From Fructobacillus papyriferae (lineage in GTDB: Bacteria > Bacillota > Bacilli > Lactobacillales > Lactobacillaceae): a stretch of 64,000 nt of DNA. Each line of letters starts with the position of its first letter. The stretch's first letter is position 1. Positions 26,723 to 34,076 of this stretch are shown here, piece after piece. Location of the stretch: assembly GCF_018437225.1 (NCBI RefSeq), contig NZ_JAAMFI010000002.1, positions 186,001 to 250,000 of the forward strand, given 5' to 3'. The translations under genes were made by a program, and so were the position numbers. The notes beneath the pieces were generated by a model. It was not told where the DNA came from. It did no database searches and was given only the letters and a program-made list of their open reading frames with translations.

Positions 26723-26810
26723 GCTATAATTTGTTTATTTTTTTCTTCACTTTCCTTTTGTGCATTCAGGAGGTGAGTATAACTTTTATCGTAGTTGATA
26801 TATTCTTGTG
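26723..26810 (+). pseudogene. Remnant of a holin-like type I toxin gene
   Basis: A TATAAT box (near 26726) and a perfect Shine-Dalgarno AGGAGGTGAG (26768-26777) are followed by codons for TFIVVDIF, the C-terminal pattern of the short putative holin-like toxins. The expected N-terminal half is missing and the frame runs on into the 3' end of the abi gene. It looks like a toxin gene that lost its middle. The segment 26619-26722 shows only TAGACG-type repeats. Confidence 0.4.
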
Positions 26811-26813
26811 CCC

Positions 26814-27776
26814 TCACAGCAGCTCTTCCACCCGCTCCTGCAAGGCGTTTGGAATGCCGCCGAAGATGTTTTGCATGGGCCTTTCATCAAGGGGCAGTAG
26901 CGTGTCAAAAATCTCAAGTAGGTTTTGTAGCTGGTCCTTAAAGATTTGTCGTTCACTTTGCTTTAAAAAAACGCCGATGACAAGAAGTAGGCCAAAGAAG
27001 TCACGCTGTCCATACCCGTCATTTTGAAATTCTTTTTTTGACAGGACAGACTCGGAGTAGAAGACGTGAAGGCGGTGGTAGTGCAATGGGATCCTGCTTT
27101 TGATCTGTCCAATCATTCGTCCGTGGGCCAGTCCGTTTCGAAAGGCAACGAGGTAGGACATGGCATCTTTGAAAAATTCCAGTCGACTTGCTTCATCCTC
27201 AAAGGGCAAGTCGAAGTGGGTGACCGTTCGACGTTTGATGGTTGGCTCACTCATCATGTACCAATTTAAACAGTGGCCAAAACTGATTTGATTGATTAAA
27301 ATCCAAGGCGTAACGGGCTGTTCATCTTGTAAATAGGGGATGGTTTTCAAAAGGGCCTTGCTCTTTTTGGCAACGCCGTCTAGCATGCGTAAGTTATTCG
27401 TACGATTCACACCGCGGGAGCGATAATGTGATGCTTGGAGGTAGTCTTTTGGATCATGGCCCAATTGTCGGCTGATTTCGTGTTGGAAAACGGATTTGAC
27501 GTTTCGTTCAATTGAGATAATGGCCTGTAATAATTCGGACGCTAAACGATTTTCGAGCATTTGAATGACGCCAAGTGTTTCGATGCTGATGCCATCGATG
27601 AATTGTTCGGGATGATCTTCTTTGGCTAGAGCCGGCAAATAACCGTTAATTAGCGCGTGAAAAGAGTATTTCTGAATGGTATTCAAAGCAGTGGTTTCGG
27701 ATTCGATGTGTAGATTGTGCGCTTTAAGCAGTTCGATCTGCTCTGGCCAATCTAGAAACGCTGTCATGTTTTCCAT
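26814..27776 (-). CDS. Abi_2-family (AbiD/AbiF-like) abortive infection protein
   Basis: The 320-residue protein matches the Abi_2/AbiD-AbiF pattern: an early conserved block (YSFHALINGYLPAL), IERNVKSVFQHEIS, WILINQISFGHCLNWY, and FRNGLAHGRM. The last contains RNGLAH (Arg213-His218), an Rx4-6H HEPN RNase motif. HEPN Abi proteins act as RNases or toxins that stop phage growth. It sits beside two tRNA genes, a usual spot for defence genes, but no partner is adjacent. The start is ATG 27776 behind AAGGTGA. Confidence 0.85.
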   Translation of the reverse strand: MENMTAFLDWPEQIELLKAHNLHIESETTALNTIQKYSFHALINGYLPALAKEDHPEQFIDGISIETLGVIQMLENRLASELLQAIISIERNVKSVFQHEISRQLGHDPKDYLQASHYRSRGVNRTNNLRMLDGVAKKSKALLKTIPYLQDEQPVTPWILINQISFGHCLNWYMMSEPTIKRRTVTHFDLPFEDEASRLEFFKDAMSYLVAFRNGLAHGRMIGQIKSRIPLHYHRLHVFYSESVLSKKEFQNDGYGQRDFFGLLLVIGVFLKQSERQIFKDQLQNLLEIFDTLLPLDERPMQNIFGGIPNALQERVEELL

Positions 27777-28182
27777 AGATTCACCTTATCGGTCAAGTAC
27801 CGTACCTTTATTAGCACTAGTTTACCACGAAAACGAACAGATGTTCGCCTTATTTTGTGACATCTTCTGCAACATTTCTCTTTGTTAGACTAAAGAAATC
27901 GCCGGCATTAGAATCGCTCAACACCGCATTCTAATGCTACTCGTTGCTTTCTTATTTACCCTTTTAGAGACCAATATGTTAACTTGGCAACGGTTTTGCA
28001 ATATCGGCCGAAATTCAGTGCTAAAACGCGCCATAGCAGGCGGTCCTGATGTAACAAAGCGACTTTCTGTTGCAAGAAATATTCTGGACAAATTTACTCA
28101 ATCTGTCCGACATGACTTGATATGCTTCGGCAATCTTCATCTTGTTAATCTGAATAGGTTAACTCAGTTATGGAGAAAAATC
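27777..28182. other. Intergenic region between abi and secreted-protein genes
   Basis: This 406-base gap separates two divergent genes. It contains a perfect 10-bp inverted repeat, GCATTAGAAT / ATTCTAATGC (27906-27938), without a T-run. The frame is open upstream of the secreted protein from 27934, but it lacks a ribosome site and looks non-coding. Confidence 0.5.
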
Positions 28183-28890
28183 ATGAAGAAAAAATCAATC
28201 TTAATAAGTAGTCTTGCTGCTGTTGTGATTGCCGCTGGATCAGGGCTTGGCTATCAACAGTTCACTAGCGCACAGCAAAAGCCGGTTGAATCGAAAAAAC
28301 TATCAACGAAGGCCACGAGCAATACGGGCGCCATTCAGCAAACGGCCGAACAAAATCCTGAAGATAAAAACAAGGATCAGAATCAAAACAATCAAGATAC
28401 TCAAACAGAAGCACAGGATCAAGGACAAAGCGAAAGTGCTGCTTCAAATGATAATGGTTCAGATGCACAAAGTGCGTCAACGACAACAACGGCTACTACG
28501 ACAGCGGCCCCTGCGCAGACGACCACTCAGACGACCACTCGTACAGACGGTTTCAACTTTGCCGGCAAGCACTTTGATGTAACGCCATTTACGAACACAA
28601 CCGGTGGCAACACGCCACGCTGGACCCCTTATATCTTCCAGTGGTCTGCTTTGCCTAATTATTATTTGGCTGAAGCAGCTTCGAGCGCTGGCTATGCTGT
28701 TCGTCAGTTGAGTTATGGATCTGAAGCGGTCATTAATGGCCAAACTTACCACGTTACAGAAATTCGTACGGGTATGAAGCGGACTGATTCGATGGGAACG
28801 GTGCAAGCCTTGTCTAACAGCCATGCGTTGGGTATACAAACGTGTGATGACGCGAGCGGAACCTACGTGTCGACTTACTGGTTCGACTAA
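28183..28890 (+). CDS. Secreted protein with low-complexity linker and sortase-like C-terminal pattern
   Basis: The 235-residue product starts MKKKSILISSLAAVVIAAGSG, a Sec signal or anchor. A Q/N/D/T-rich linker fills about residues 31-120, a typical wall-spanning spacer. The C-terminal 115 residues form a compact domain ending GIQTCDDASGTYVSTYWFD. The TC motif (Cys221) preceded by YHVTEIRTG resembles the last strands of sortases, but I see no convincing catalytic histidine or arginine. The only cysteine is Cys221. The start is ATG 28183 with GGAG. Function unknown. Confidence 0.75.
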   Translation: MKKKSILISSLAAVVIAAGSGLGYQQFTSAQQKPVESKKLSTKATSNTGAIQQTAEQNPEDKNKDQNQNNQDTQTEAQDQGQSESAASNDNGSDAQSASTTTTATTTAAPAQTTTQTTTRTDGFNFAGKHFDVTPFTNTTGGNTPRWTPYIFQWSALPNYYLAEAASSAGYAVRQLSYGSEAVINGQTYHVTEIRTGMKRTDSMGTVQALSNSHALGIQTCDDASGTYVSTYWFD

Positions 28891-28922
28891 TTCTTTTAAT
28901 CTTTCAATGCTAAATGAAAAGA

Positions 28923-28947
28923 CCAAGGCGAGCGCCTTGGTTTTTTT
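28923..28947 (+). terminator. Terminator after secreted-protein gene
   Basis: CCAAGGC / GCCTTGG is followed by seven T. Confidence 0.82.
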
Positions 28948-29008
28948 GTGGATAAATTCAAGTAAGTCCGTATAATAAATTGGGAAAGACAAACAGGAGG
29001 GCAAGACA

Positions 29009-29485
29009 ATGAGACTTTGGCACTACCGATTAATTAAAACCCTGTCAAGACAACACCTTCTCGGCCAATGGCGGGAATGTCTGGCCATTACGGGCGCCAT
29101 TAAAAAGCATGGCGCGGTCAATCATGCAACGGTAAATCGGCTAAACGACTACCCGAGAGAAGACCTTGAGGTTTATATCCAACTTGTCAAAGAAGAGATG
29201 GGACGTCGCGGTTATAAGACCTCCGAGAAATCCCACCAGAAGTTGATCGATGACATTGGCTATGACTGGACGCAACCGGCTGCTTATCGGACAAACGAGG
29301 AAGGGGATGTCTTGTTATCAGACGGATGTGAGCTCTTTTCTGGCTTTCATGACAAGCGTTATTTACTGCAAAACCTTTATATGATGCAAGAAAAAGCAGA
29401 TACTGACCAGATTGAAGCTGAAACCTGGCAGAAGATGGTCGACTCCTTGCTTGTAAAATATCCGACATTAAAACAATTACTTTAA
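29009..29485 (+). CDS. Pyrimidine dimer DNA glycosylase, T4 endonuclease V-like
   Basis: The 158-residue protein begins MRLWHYRLIKTLSRQHLLGQWRE, the signature of the Pyr_excise/TIGR02328 family related to T4 DenV, which cuts DNA at UV-induced pyrimidine dimers. GAIKKHG follows, as in the family. A promoter with TATAAT (28971-28976) and an AGGAGG Shine-Dalgarno precede it, so it is a single-gene unit. Enzymatic activity is inferred from family. Confidence 0.82.
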   Translation: MRLWHYRLIKTLSRQHLLGQWRECLAITGAIKKHGAVNHATVNRLNDYPREDLEVYIQLVKEEMGRRGYKTSEKSHQKLIDDIGYDWTQPAAYRTNEEGDVLLSDGCELFSGFHDKRYLLQNLYMMQEKADTDQIEAETWQKMVDSLLVKYPTLKQLL

Positions 29486-29491
29486 TCATAC

Positions 29492-29527
29492 AAAAAAGCC
29501 TTCATTAACTAAATGAAGGCTTTTTTT
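29492..29527. terminator. Bidirectional terminator
   Basis: AAAAAAGCCTTCAT pairs with ATGAAGGCTTTTTT, between the glycosylase gene (+) and the first TM2 gene (-). Confidence 0.88.
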
Positions 29528-29540
29528 CGAAATCGATAAT

Positions 29541-29819
29541 TTAGCGATTATATAGACCGTTAATGAACGTGAGTGTTTCGGTATCAGCGTACGTGCTGTA
29601 GGCTTTGACGACGGCAATGATGAAGTCAACTAAATGCCAGATGCCAAGTGTAAGCCAATTAAAAAGCAATTTCAAAACGCCGATGGCAATCTGTCCGCGC
29701 ATAAACCGGTCGACACCAAGGCCGCCTAAAGCAAAGGCACCAACCCAAACGAAGACGTGTTTATTAATGTTATTTTCTTTAACAGAGGGGTGTTCACCAC
29801 CGTAGTTTGCATTGATCAT
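29541..29819 (-). CDS. TM2 domain membrane protein 1
   Basis: This is a 92-residue TM2-family protein: two membrane helices joined by the conserved GGLGVDRFMRGQ turn, then VKAYSTYADTETLTFINGLYNR. The function of TM2 proteins in bacteria is unknown. The start was set at ATG 29819 because GAGAAG lies just before it; ATG 29843 has no Shine-Dalgarno. It is a paralogue of the gene at 30129; the two differ mainly at the N-terminus. Confidence 0.82.
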   Translation of the reverse strand: MINANYGGEHPSVKENNINKHVFVWVGAFALGGLGVDRFMRGQIAIGVLKLLFNWLTLGIWHLVDFIIAVVKAYSTYADTETLTFINGLYNR

Positions 29820-30093
29820 GATCTTCTCGCCCAGTTTTAACATGAAGTGATTTCTGAACGAAATGGCTCGGCCATTTGTTGCAGATTTGTTACTTTTCTA
29901 TTATACAGAGGAATAAAGAAATTGCCAAGAGCCGGGGATTGAAAGGGGCTTTTATTCTTAACATAAATTATAATTTAGAAAAAACAGCTGAAATAATTGT
30001 TATGAAAAAATTTTATGGTGGCAGGGCTAGATTATGAATTTGGTGAGATTTTTAGAAAAGATGTTAAAAAATAGTGAAGACCTAAATATATAA
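29820..30093. other. AT-rich spacer between the TM2 genes
   Basis: About 270 bases with no convincing gene. A TATAAT (near 29970) is followed by ORFs of fewer than 20 codons only. Confidence 0.5.
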
Positions 30094-30118
30094 AAAAACA
30101 GACAATTTGTCTGTTTTT
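30094..30118 (-). terminator. Terminator after second TM2 gene
   Basis: AAAAACAGACA pairs with TGTCTGTTTTT; on the minus strand it is followed by a further T-run. Confidence 0.82.
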
Positions 30119-30128
30119 AAGGTTGTGT

Positions 30129-30395
30129 TTACTTAGAGTATTGACCGTTAATAAAGGTCAGGTCTTCAGTACCACTGTAAGTGCTATAAGCTTTAACCAT
30201 CGCAATAACCCAGTCGACAAATGCCCAAATACCGAGCGTCATCCAGCCGAAGAAAAGTTTAACTAATCCGAGGATGACTTGTCCACGCATGAAACGGTCA
30301 ACGCCAAACCCTCCAAAAAAGAAGGCACCGAGCCATACAAAGAGATGCTTGTTAATCTTAGTAACTTTTGGTTGAGCTTGCAATTCGCTATCCAT
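30129..30395 (-). CDS. TM2 domain membrane protein 2
   Basis: This is an 88-residue TM2 protein with the motif GGFGVDRFMRGQ and the tail VKAYSTYSGTEDLTFINGQYSK. It is clearly paralogous to the gene at 29541 on the same strand, so this is a tandem duplication. The start is ATG 30395 with GAGGAG upstream. Function unknown. Confidence 0.84.
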   Translation of the reverse strand: MDSELQAQPKVTKINKHLFVWLGAFFFGGFGVDRFMRGQVILGLVKLFFGWMTLGIWAFVDWVIAMVKAYSTYSGTEDLTFINGQYSK

Positions 30396-30566
30396 TATCG
30401 TTCTCCTCACAGCTTTTTTTGTGGATCAGTTTTGCACATTAAATGAAAATTAATCACAAATTGATTCTACAATTATATGGCATTTAAGTAAACAATATAA
30501 GACGAATGAATCAAAAAAATATAAAAAATAGCTTTTCTATGCCATGAAAAGCTACTTTCTATTTAT

Positions 30567-31625
30567 TTATGCTTCTTTTTCATCTTTCACCAGAACAGAC
30601 TTCTTACCAATGAAGAAGAGTCCGAGGCCAACGATAATGTAGCTGGCCAAGACCAGCAAAGGCATGGCAATGGCGTGACCATCGAAGAAGGTCAGGTTAC
30701 GCAAGAGCGTGCCCGTTGCACCTGGGGGCAGAAGCTGTCCGAAGAAGCCCCAACCGGCAGGTAACATTTCTGGTGCAGAACCAAGTCCGGAAAGCGGGTT
30801 TCCGAGCAAGATCAGCGTGATGGCAGCAATGATCAAACCACCGTTTCCAAGCATTTCGAGTAGGCCAAGAACAAAGAAGGCTGTGGCAGCAATACCGAGC
30901 ATGGCACCAAGTGAAGTGATGAAGTAGTTGCCATCGAAGGTTCCAAGGCCGAATTGGATAACGGCTGTCAGACCCAAACCACCGGTGATGGCAAAGGCGA
31001 TGGCTGCAAAGAATTTCTGTCTTTTACCCTTCACCACATTGGCAATGGCGACCGAACCAATCCAGCCACCAAGGGCAATTGGCAAGGCACCAGCAACAAG
31101 GCCGGCTCCCTTGCTATCCCTTGATGGGAAAGAGCGGAGTTCTTGGACCCTCAGTGACTTGCCATCGATGGCCTGGAGCTTAGCGTCCAAAGTCTTTAAC
31201 ATGGTCACGTCCGTGGTCTGGGCTTGCATGCCTTGGATCTGTTCCTTAGCAGCAACCTTTTGCTGATCGACAACCTTTTGACCGATTGTCTCCAGTGCCT
31301 GTGCAACAGCAGTTGAAGCGGCAGTTGCCTTGTATAAGGTCATGTCGCCAGAAGCAGACATTTCAAAGGCACCGTAGATCTTGCGATCTGAAACTGCGTC
31401 CTTCATGGCCACTTCCGTCTCGTATTGCTTGACGTCAAAGCCCCTTTGGTCAAGTGGCTTGGCCATCTTTTGGTACATATCATCGTTTTTCGTAACGATA
31501 CCGATTGGCACGTTGTGAATGCCGGAGTTCACGGCTGGTGTAGCAAAGGCCGTCATCATGATCGACAGGACAGCGGTCAAGCCAATCGCCAACGTCAAAA
31601 TGAACTTTGGAGTGGATGCTTTCAT
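30567..31625 (-). CDS. YhgE/ABC-2-like membrane permease
   Basis: The 352-residue protein has an N-terminal helix, an extracellular domain of about 150 residues (NVPIGIVTKNDDMYQKM onwards), then five or six membrane helices with PEMLPAGWGFFGQLLPPGATGTLLRN, a pattern of YhgE/Pip and ABC-2-type permeases. No ATPase gene is adjacent. It lies downstream of a TetR gene on the same strand, with a palindrome at 31683-31700 in between. A role in export or stress, controlled by that repressor, is likely. Confidence 0.78.
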   Translation of the reverse strand: MKASTPKFILTLAIGLTAVLSIMMTAFATPAVNSGIHNVPIGIVTKNDDMYQKMAKPLDQRGFDVKQYETEVAMKDAVSDRKIYGAFEMSASGDMTLYKATAASTAVAQALETIGQKVVDQQKVAAKEQIQGMQAQTTDVTMLKTLDAKLQAIDGKSLRVQELRSFPSRDSKGAGLVAGALPIALGGWIGSVAIANVVKGKRQKFFAAIAFAITGGLGLTAVIQFGLGTFDGNYFITSLGAMLGIAATAFFVLGLLEMLGNGGLIIAAITLILLGNPLSGLGSAPEMLPAGWGFFGQLLPPGATGTLLRNLTFFDGHAIAMPLLVLASYIIVGLGLFFIGKKSVLVKDEKEA

Positions 31626-31655
31626 AATCTTTCCTCGCTTTTTTAAGTTGATTTA

Positions 31656-31700
31656 ATTATAGAAAGCGCGAGCAAATAAAAAAACCAACAAATGTTGGTT
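31656..31700 (-). promoter_or_regulatory. Permease promoter with TetR-type palindrome
   Basis: The minus-strand -10 TATAAT is at 31661-31656. The perfect inverted repeat AACCAACA-nn-TGTTGGTT (31683-31700) lies at the -35 position. It is followed on the minus strand by a T-run, so it may double as a terminator of tetR. Confidence 0.6.
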
Positions 31701-31763
31701 AAAAGTTGGATAAGTCTGGAAAAAAGCCTTTAAATAGAGGGCTTCTAATGCACAAATCCAGGA

Positions 31764-32351
31764 TTAGTTATCATTTTGAATGAAGAGTTGGCTGGCGATG
31801 CTTGGCATCGTTTTACTCAAAATGGTCGTAAAGTCCGCATCGGATTCTTGGAAGCCATTTCGTACCCAGGTCGTTAAGAGCGAAGCAACAGTATTTGTTA
31901 ACAAAACCATCGCATATTCTTTTGGTATGGTGAGTTCCTGATCAGCAATCACATCAGAAAACATGGCCCTGCTTCGTGTTTGGAGGTGTTGCTCAAAGGA
32001 ATGGCCGGCTTTATCAGAAAGCAAAAGGACAACCATGTCACGCTGTTCTGAAATCTTTTGGACAATGCCAACTGATCGTTTTTGAAATTGCGTTGTTAAA
32101 TTTTCGTCAGAATGCCAGTCAATTTCGGGAAGGTCGACAATTAGCAGGTCGAGCAACTCGGTTTCAATTTTATCCATCAAATCGAATTTATCGAGGTAAT
32201 GAGCATAGAAAGTCGATCGGTTAATCCCTGCTTGATCGATAATCATTTTAACGGAGATTTTATCGAAACCTTTGGTCGTTAAAAGGTCAATAAAAGCACT
32301 TTTGAGAGCGTGTTCGGTCTTTTCAAAGCGCATATCTTTTTTCTTAGGCAT
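31764..32351 (-). CDS. TetR-family regulator
   Basis: The N-terminal HTH reads FDKISVKMIIDQAGINRSTFYAHYLDKFDLMDKI. It is 195 residues from ATG 32351, chosen because GGAGAAG sits directly upstream; the frame upstream begins with a TTG inside that Shine-Dalgarno. The C-terminal domain is of the TetR_C_7-like type. It probably controls the YhgE-like permease 138 bases downstream. Confidence 0.87.
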   Translation of the reverse strand: MPKKKDMRFEKTEHALKSAFIDLLTTKGFDKISVKMIIDQAGINRSTFYAHYLDKFDLMDKIETELLDLLIVDLPEIDWHSDENLTTQFQKRSVGIVQKISEQRDMVVLLLSDKAGHSFEQHLQTRSRAMFSDVIADQELTIPKEYAMVLLTNTVASLLTTWVRNGFQESDADFTTILSKTMPSIASQLFIQNDN

Positions 32352-32405
32352 GATCTTCTCCAAAAATCGTCCCGTTACAACAGCATCAGTAAGCGTTCAC
32401 AGTTT

Positions 32406-32939
32406 CTAAGCTTTCTCGTCAGCTTTGACGGGGACTTTCACGCTTTTACGGAAGTCTTTTGCAAAAAGGCCCATCATGTAAGAATCGTGATACTCGCCTT
32501 CTGCATAAAAGTGCTGCTTTAAGCAGCCTTCTGTTTGGAAACCGATTTTTTGGTAAATATGGACTGCCGCAGCGTTATCCACGTCGACATAGAGGTAGAT
32601 TTTGTGTAGGTTTAACACGTTAAAGCCGTACTCAATACCGGCTTGCATGCCGGCTTGAGCCAAACCGTGTCCCTGAAATTTGGAATCGATGATGATTTGA
32701 ATTTCGGCGTGCCGGTGAATTGTATTGATCTCCATGAGCTCAACTACTCCGGCAAAGTCCCCGTTTTTTTCGATGACAAAACGACGCTCGGTTTGGTCTA
32801 AAACGTGCCGATCATAAAGCAAAGAGAGTTCGTCAAAGGAGTTATAGGGTTCTTCGAACCAAAGCGCCATCACCGATCGGGAGTTCTTTTGCCGATAGAT
32901 GTGGGGCAAGTCCTTCTTTTCTAATGGCCGAATATTCAT
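32406..32939 (-). CDS. speG: Spermidine N1-acetyltransferase SpeG-like
   Basis: This 177-residue GNAT protein resembles SpeG closely: NIRPLEKKDL, MALWFEEPYNSFDELSLLYDRH, ERRFVIEKNG, GVVELMEIN, QGHGLA and IYQKIGFQTEG. SpeG acetylates spermidine and spermine to limit polyamine toxicity. It lies upstream of tetR in the same direction with a 54-base gap. The lysine-rich C-terminus is extended slightly. Confidence 0.85.
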   Translation of the reverse strand: MNIRPLEKKDLPHIYRQKNSRSVMALWFEEPYNSFDELSLLYDRHVLDQTERRFVIEKNGDFAGVVELMEINTIHRHAEIQIIIDSKFQGHGLAQAGMQAGIEYGFNVLNLHKIYLYVDVDNAAAVHIYQKIGFQTEGCLKQHFYAEGEYHDSYMMGLFAKDFRKSVKVPVKADEKA

Positions 32940-32998
32940 GGGGTCCTCTTTCTAATTTTCTAATAGCTTACCACATTTTGATTGTAAAAAAGGCAAAG

Positions 32999-33027
32999 AA
33001 AAAAGCGGAACCCAAGGATTCCGCTTC
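32999..33027 (-). terminator. Terminator after tRNA-Gln(CTG)
   Basis: On the minus strand GAAGCGGAAT / GTTCCGCTTTTTT forms a hairpin with a T-run, directly after the tRNA. Confidence 0.78.
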
Positions 33028-33033
33028 TATGAA

Positions 33034-33105
33034 TTGCCCCTGCTGGATTCGAACCAGCGCATAACGGCACCAGAAGCCGTCGCCTTACCGCTTGGCCAAG
33101 GGGCA
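33034..33105 (-). tRNA. tRNA-Gln(CTG)
   Basis: On the minus strand the acceptor stem is TGCCCCT / AGGGGCA with discriminator A. The anticodon stem ACGGC/GCCGT holds CTG, and the T-loop is a normal TTCGAAT. CCA is not encoded. Confidence 0.94.
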
Positions 33106-33248
33106 ATTACTTGATATATATTAGCTAATTTTTGGAGAAAATGCAAGGCCTTTACCGGAAAAAAGTCGTCTGACTTTTCAAATTGTGTCTATGGTTTTGC
33201 CCGCCGGTTGAAAAGGGCGTTTTTTTAGCAAAAAGAAATTTGAAATCT

Positions 33249-33268
33249 TAGACTAGACCAATTATAAT
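33249..33268 (+). promoter_or_regulatory. gntR promoter with dre-like operator
   Basis: TAGACTAGACCA (33249-33260) matches the NagR/YvoA operator TGGTCTAGACCA at 10 of 12 positions. It sits immediately before the -10 TATAAT (33263-33268) of gntR, a good position for autorepression. Confidence 0.55.
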
Positions 33269-33337
33269 AAATAAAGAAATTAGCTGGGGATAACTCCCAA
33301 CAAAAACCGAACTTATCCGATAGAGGAGGTTTTTACC

Positions 33338-34036
33338 ATGGCTATACCACGGTATATCGAAATTCATAACGAAATTCGTCAACGCATTGCAGCGGGCGAA
33401 TGGAAAACGAACAAACGACTGCCAGCGGAACGTGAGCTGGCAGCTTCTTTCAATGTGTCACGGATGACGTTGCGGCAGGCGATCCAGACACTTGTTGATG
33501 AAGGAATTTTGGAACGACGAGTGGGGTCTGGCACTTTTGTGGCTGAAAAGAAGGTGTCCGAACGTGCTTTAGGTGTCACGTCCTTTACGGAACTAATGAA
33601 AAAATCAGGCCGGCAAGCCCAGTCCGTTACGGTCTCTTACAAAGTCACGACCCCGTCGGTTTCTGAAATGGATCATTTGCATTTAAAGGCTGAAGATGAG
33701 GTGCTTGTGATGGAGCGTTTGCGTTTAGGGGATGCCGAACCAATTTTGCTCGAGCAGACGACTTTGCCGGTCAGCCTTGTCAACAACTTTACCCGTTCAG
33801 AACTGACGGAATCGCTTTACAAAACGTTGATTGATGCGGGTATTCAGCCGGGACGGGCTAATCAAACCATCACAGCCTCACTGGCTACCGAACGACAGGC
33901 CGCTTTGCTTGAAATCAAGCGAGGGGATCCTATTTTGTCTGTCCGGCAGGTCTCTTATGATCAAGAAGACCACCCATTTGAATACGTACGTTCCTATTAC
34001 GTGGGGGATCGTTTCGAATTTAAATTAACTCGATAA
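33338..34036 (+). CDS. GntR-family (HutC/YvoA type) regulator
   Basis: The 232-residue protein has an N-terminal winged HTH (LPAERELAASFNVSRMTLRQAIQTLVDEGILERRVGSGTFV) and a C-terminal UTRA ligand domain (about residues 90-230) with LLEQTTLP and FEYVRSYYVGDRFEF. HutC/NagR-type regulators respond to sugar phosphates such as GlcN6P. A dre-like site overlaps its own promoter and a second one lies at 53254. Strong Shine-Dalgarno GAGGAGG. Confidence 0.9.
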   Translation: MAIPRYIEIHNEIRQRIAAGEWKTNKRLPAERELAASFNVSRMTLRQAIQTLVDEGILERRVGSGTFVAEKKVSERALGVTSFTELMKKSGRQAQSVTVSYKVTTPSVSEMDHLHLKAEDEVLVMERLRLGDAEPILLEQTTLPVSLVNNFTRSELTESLYKTLIDAGIQPGRANQTITASLATERQAALLEIKRGDPILSVRQVSYDQEDHPFEYVRSYYVGDRFEFKLTR

Positions 34037-34046
34037 ATGGTAGTTG

Positions 34047-34076
34047 AAAGTCCTTCGCTTGTGCGGAGGACTTTTT
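34047..34076 (+). terminator. Terminator after gntR, overlapping the next gene's start region
   Basis: AAAGTCCTTCGC-TTGT-GCGGAGGACTTT is followed by T. The 3' arm contains GGAGG, the only Shine-Dalgarno for the ATPase gene's TTG start. Confidence 0.8.

Noticed and set aside
27934-28182. In-frame extension upstream of the secreted protein
   Set aside because: It has no ribosome site, is unlike any protein I know, and the ATG at 28183 starts a proper signal peptide.
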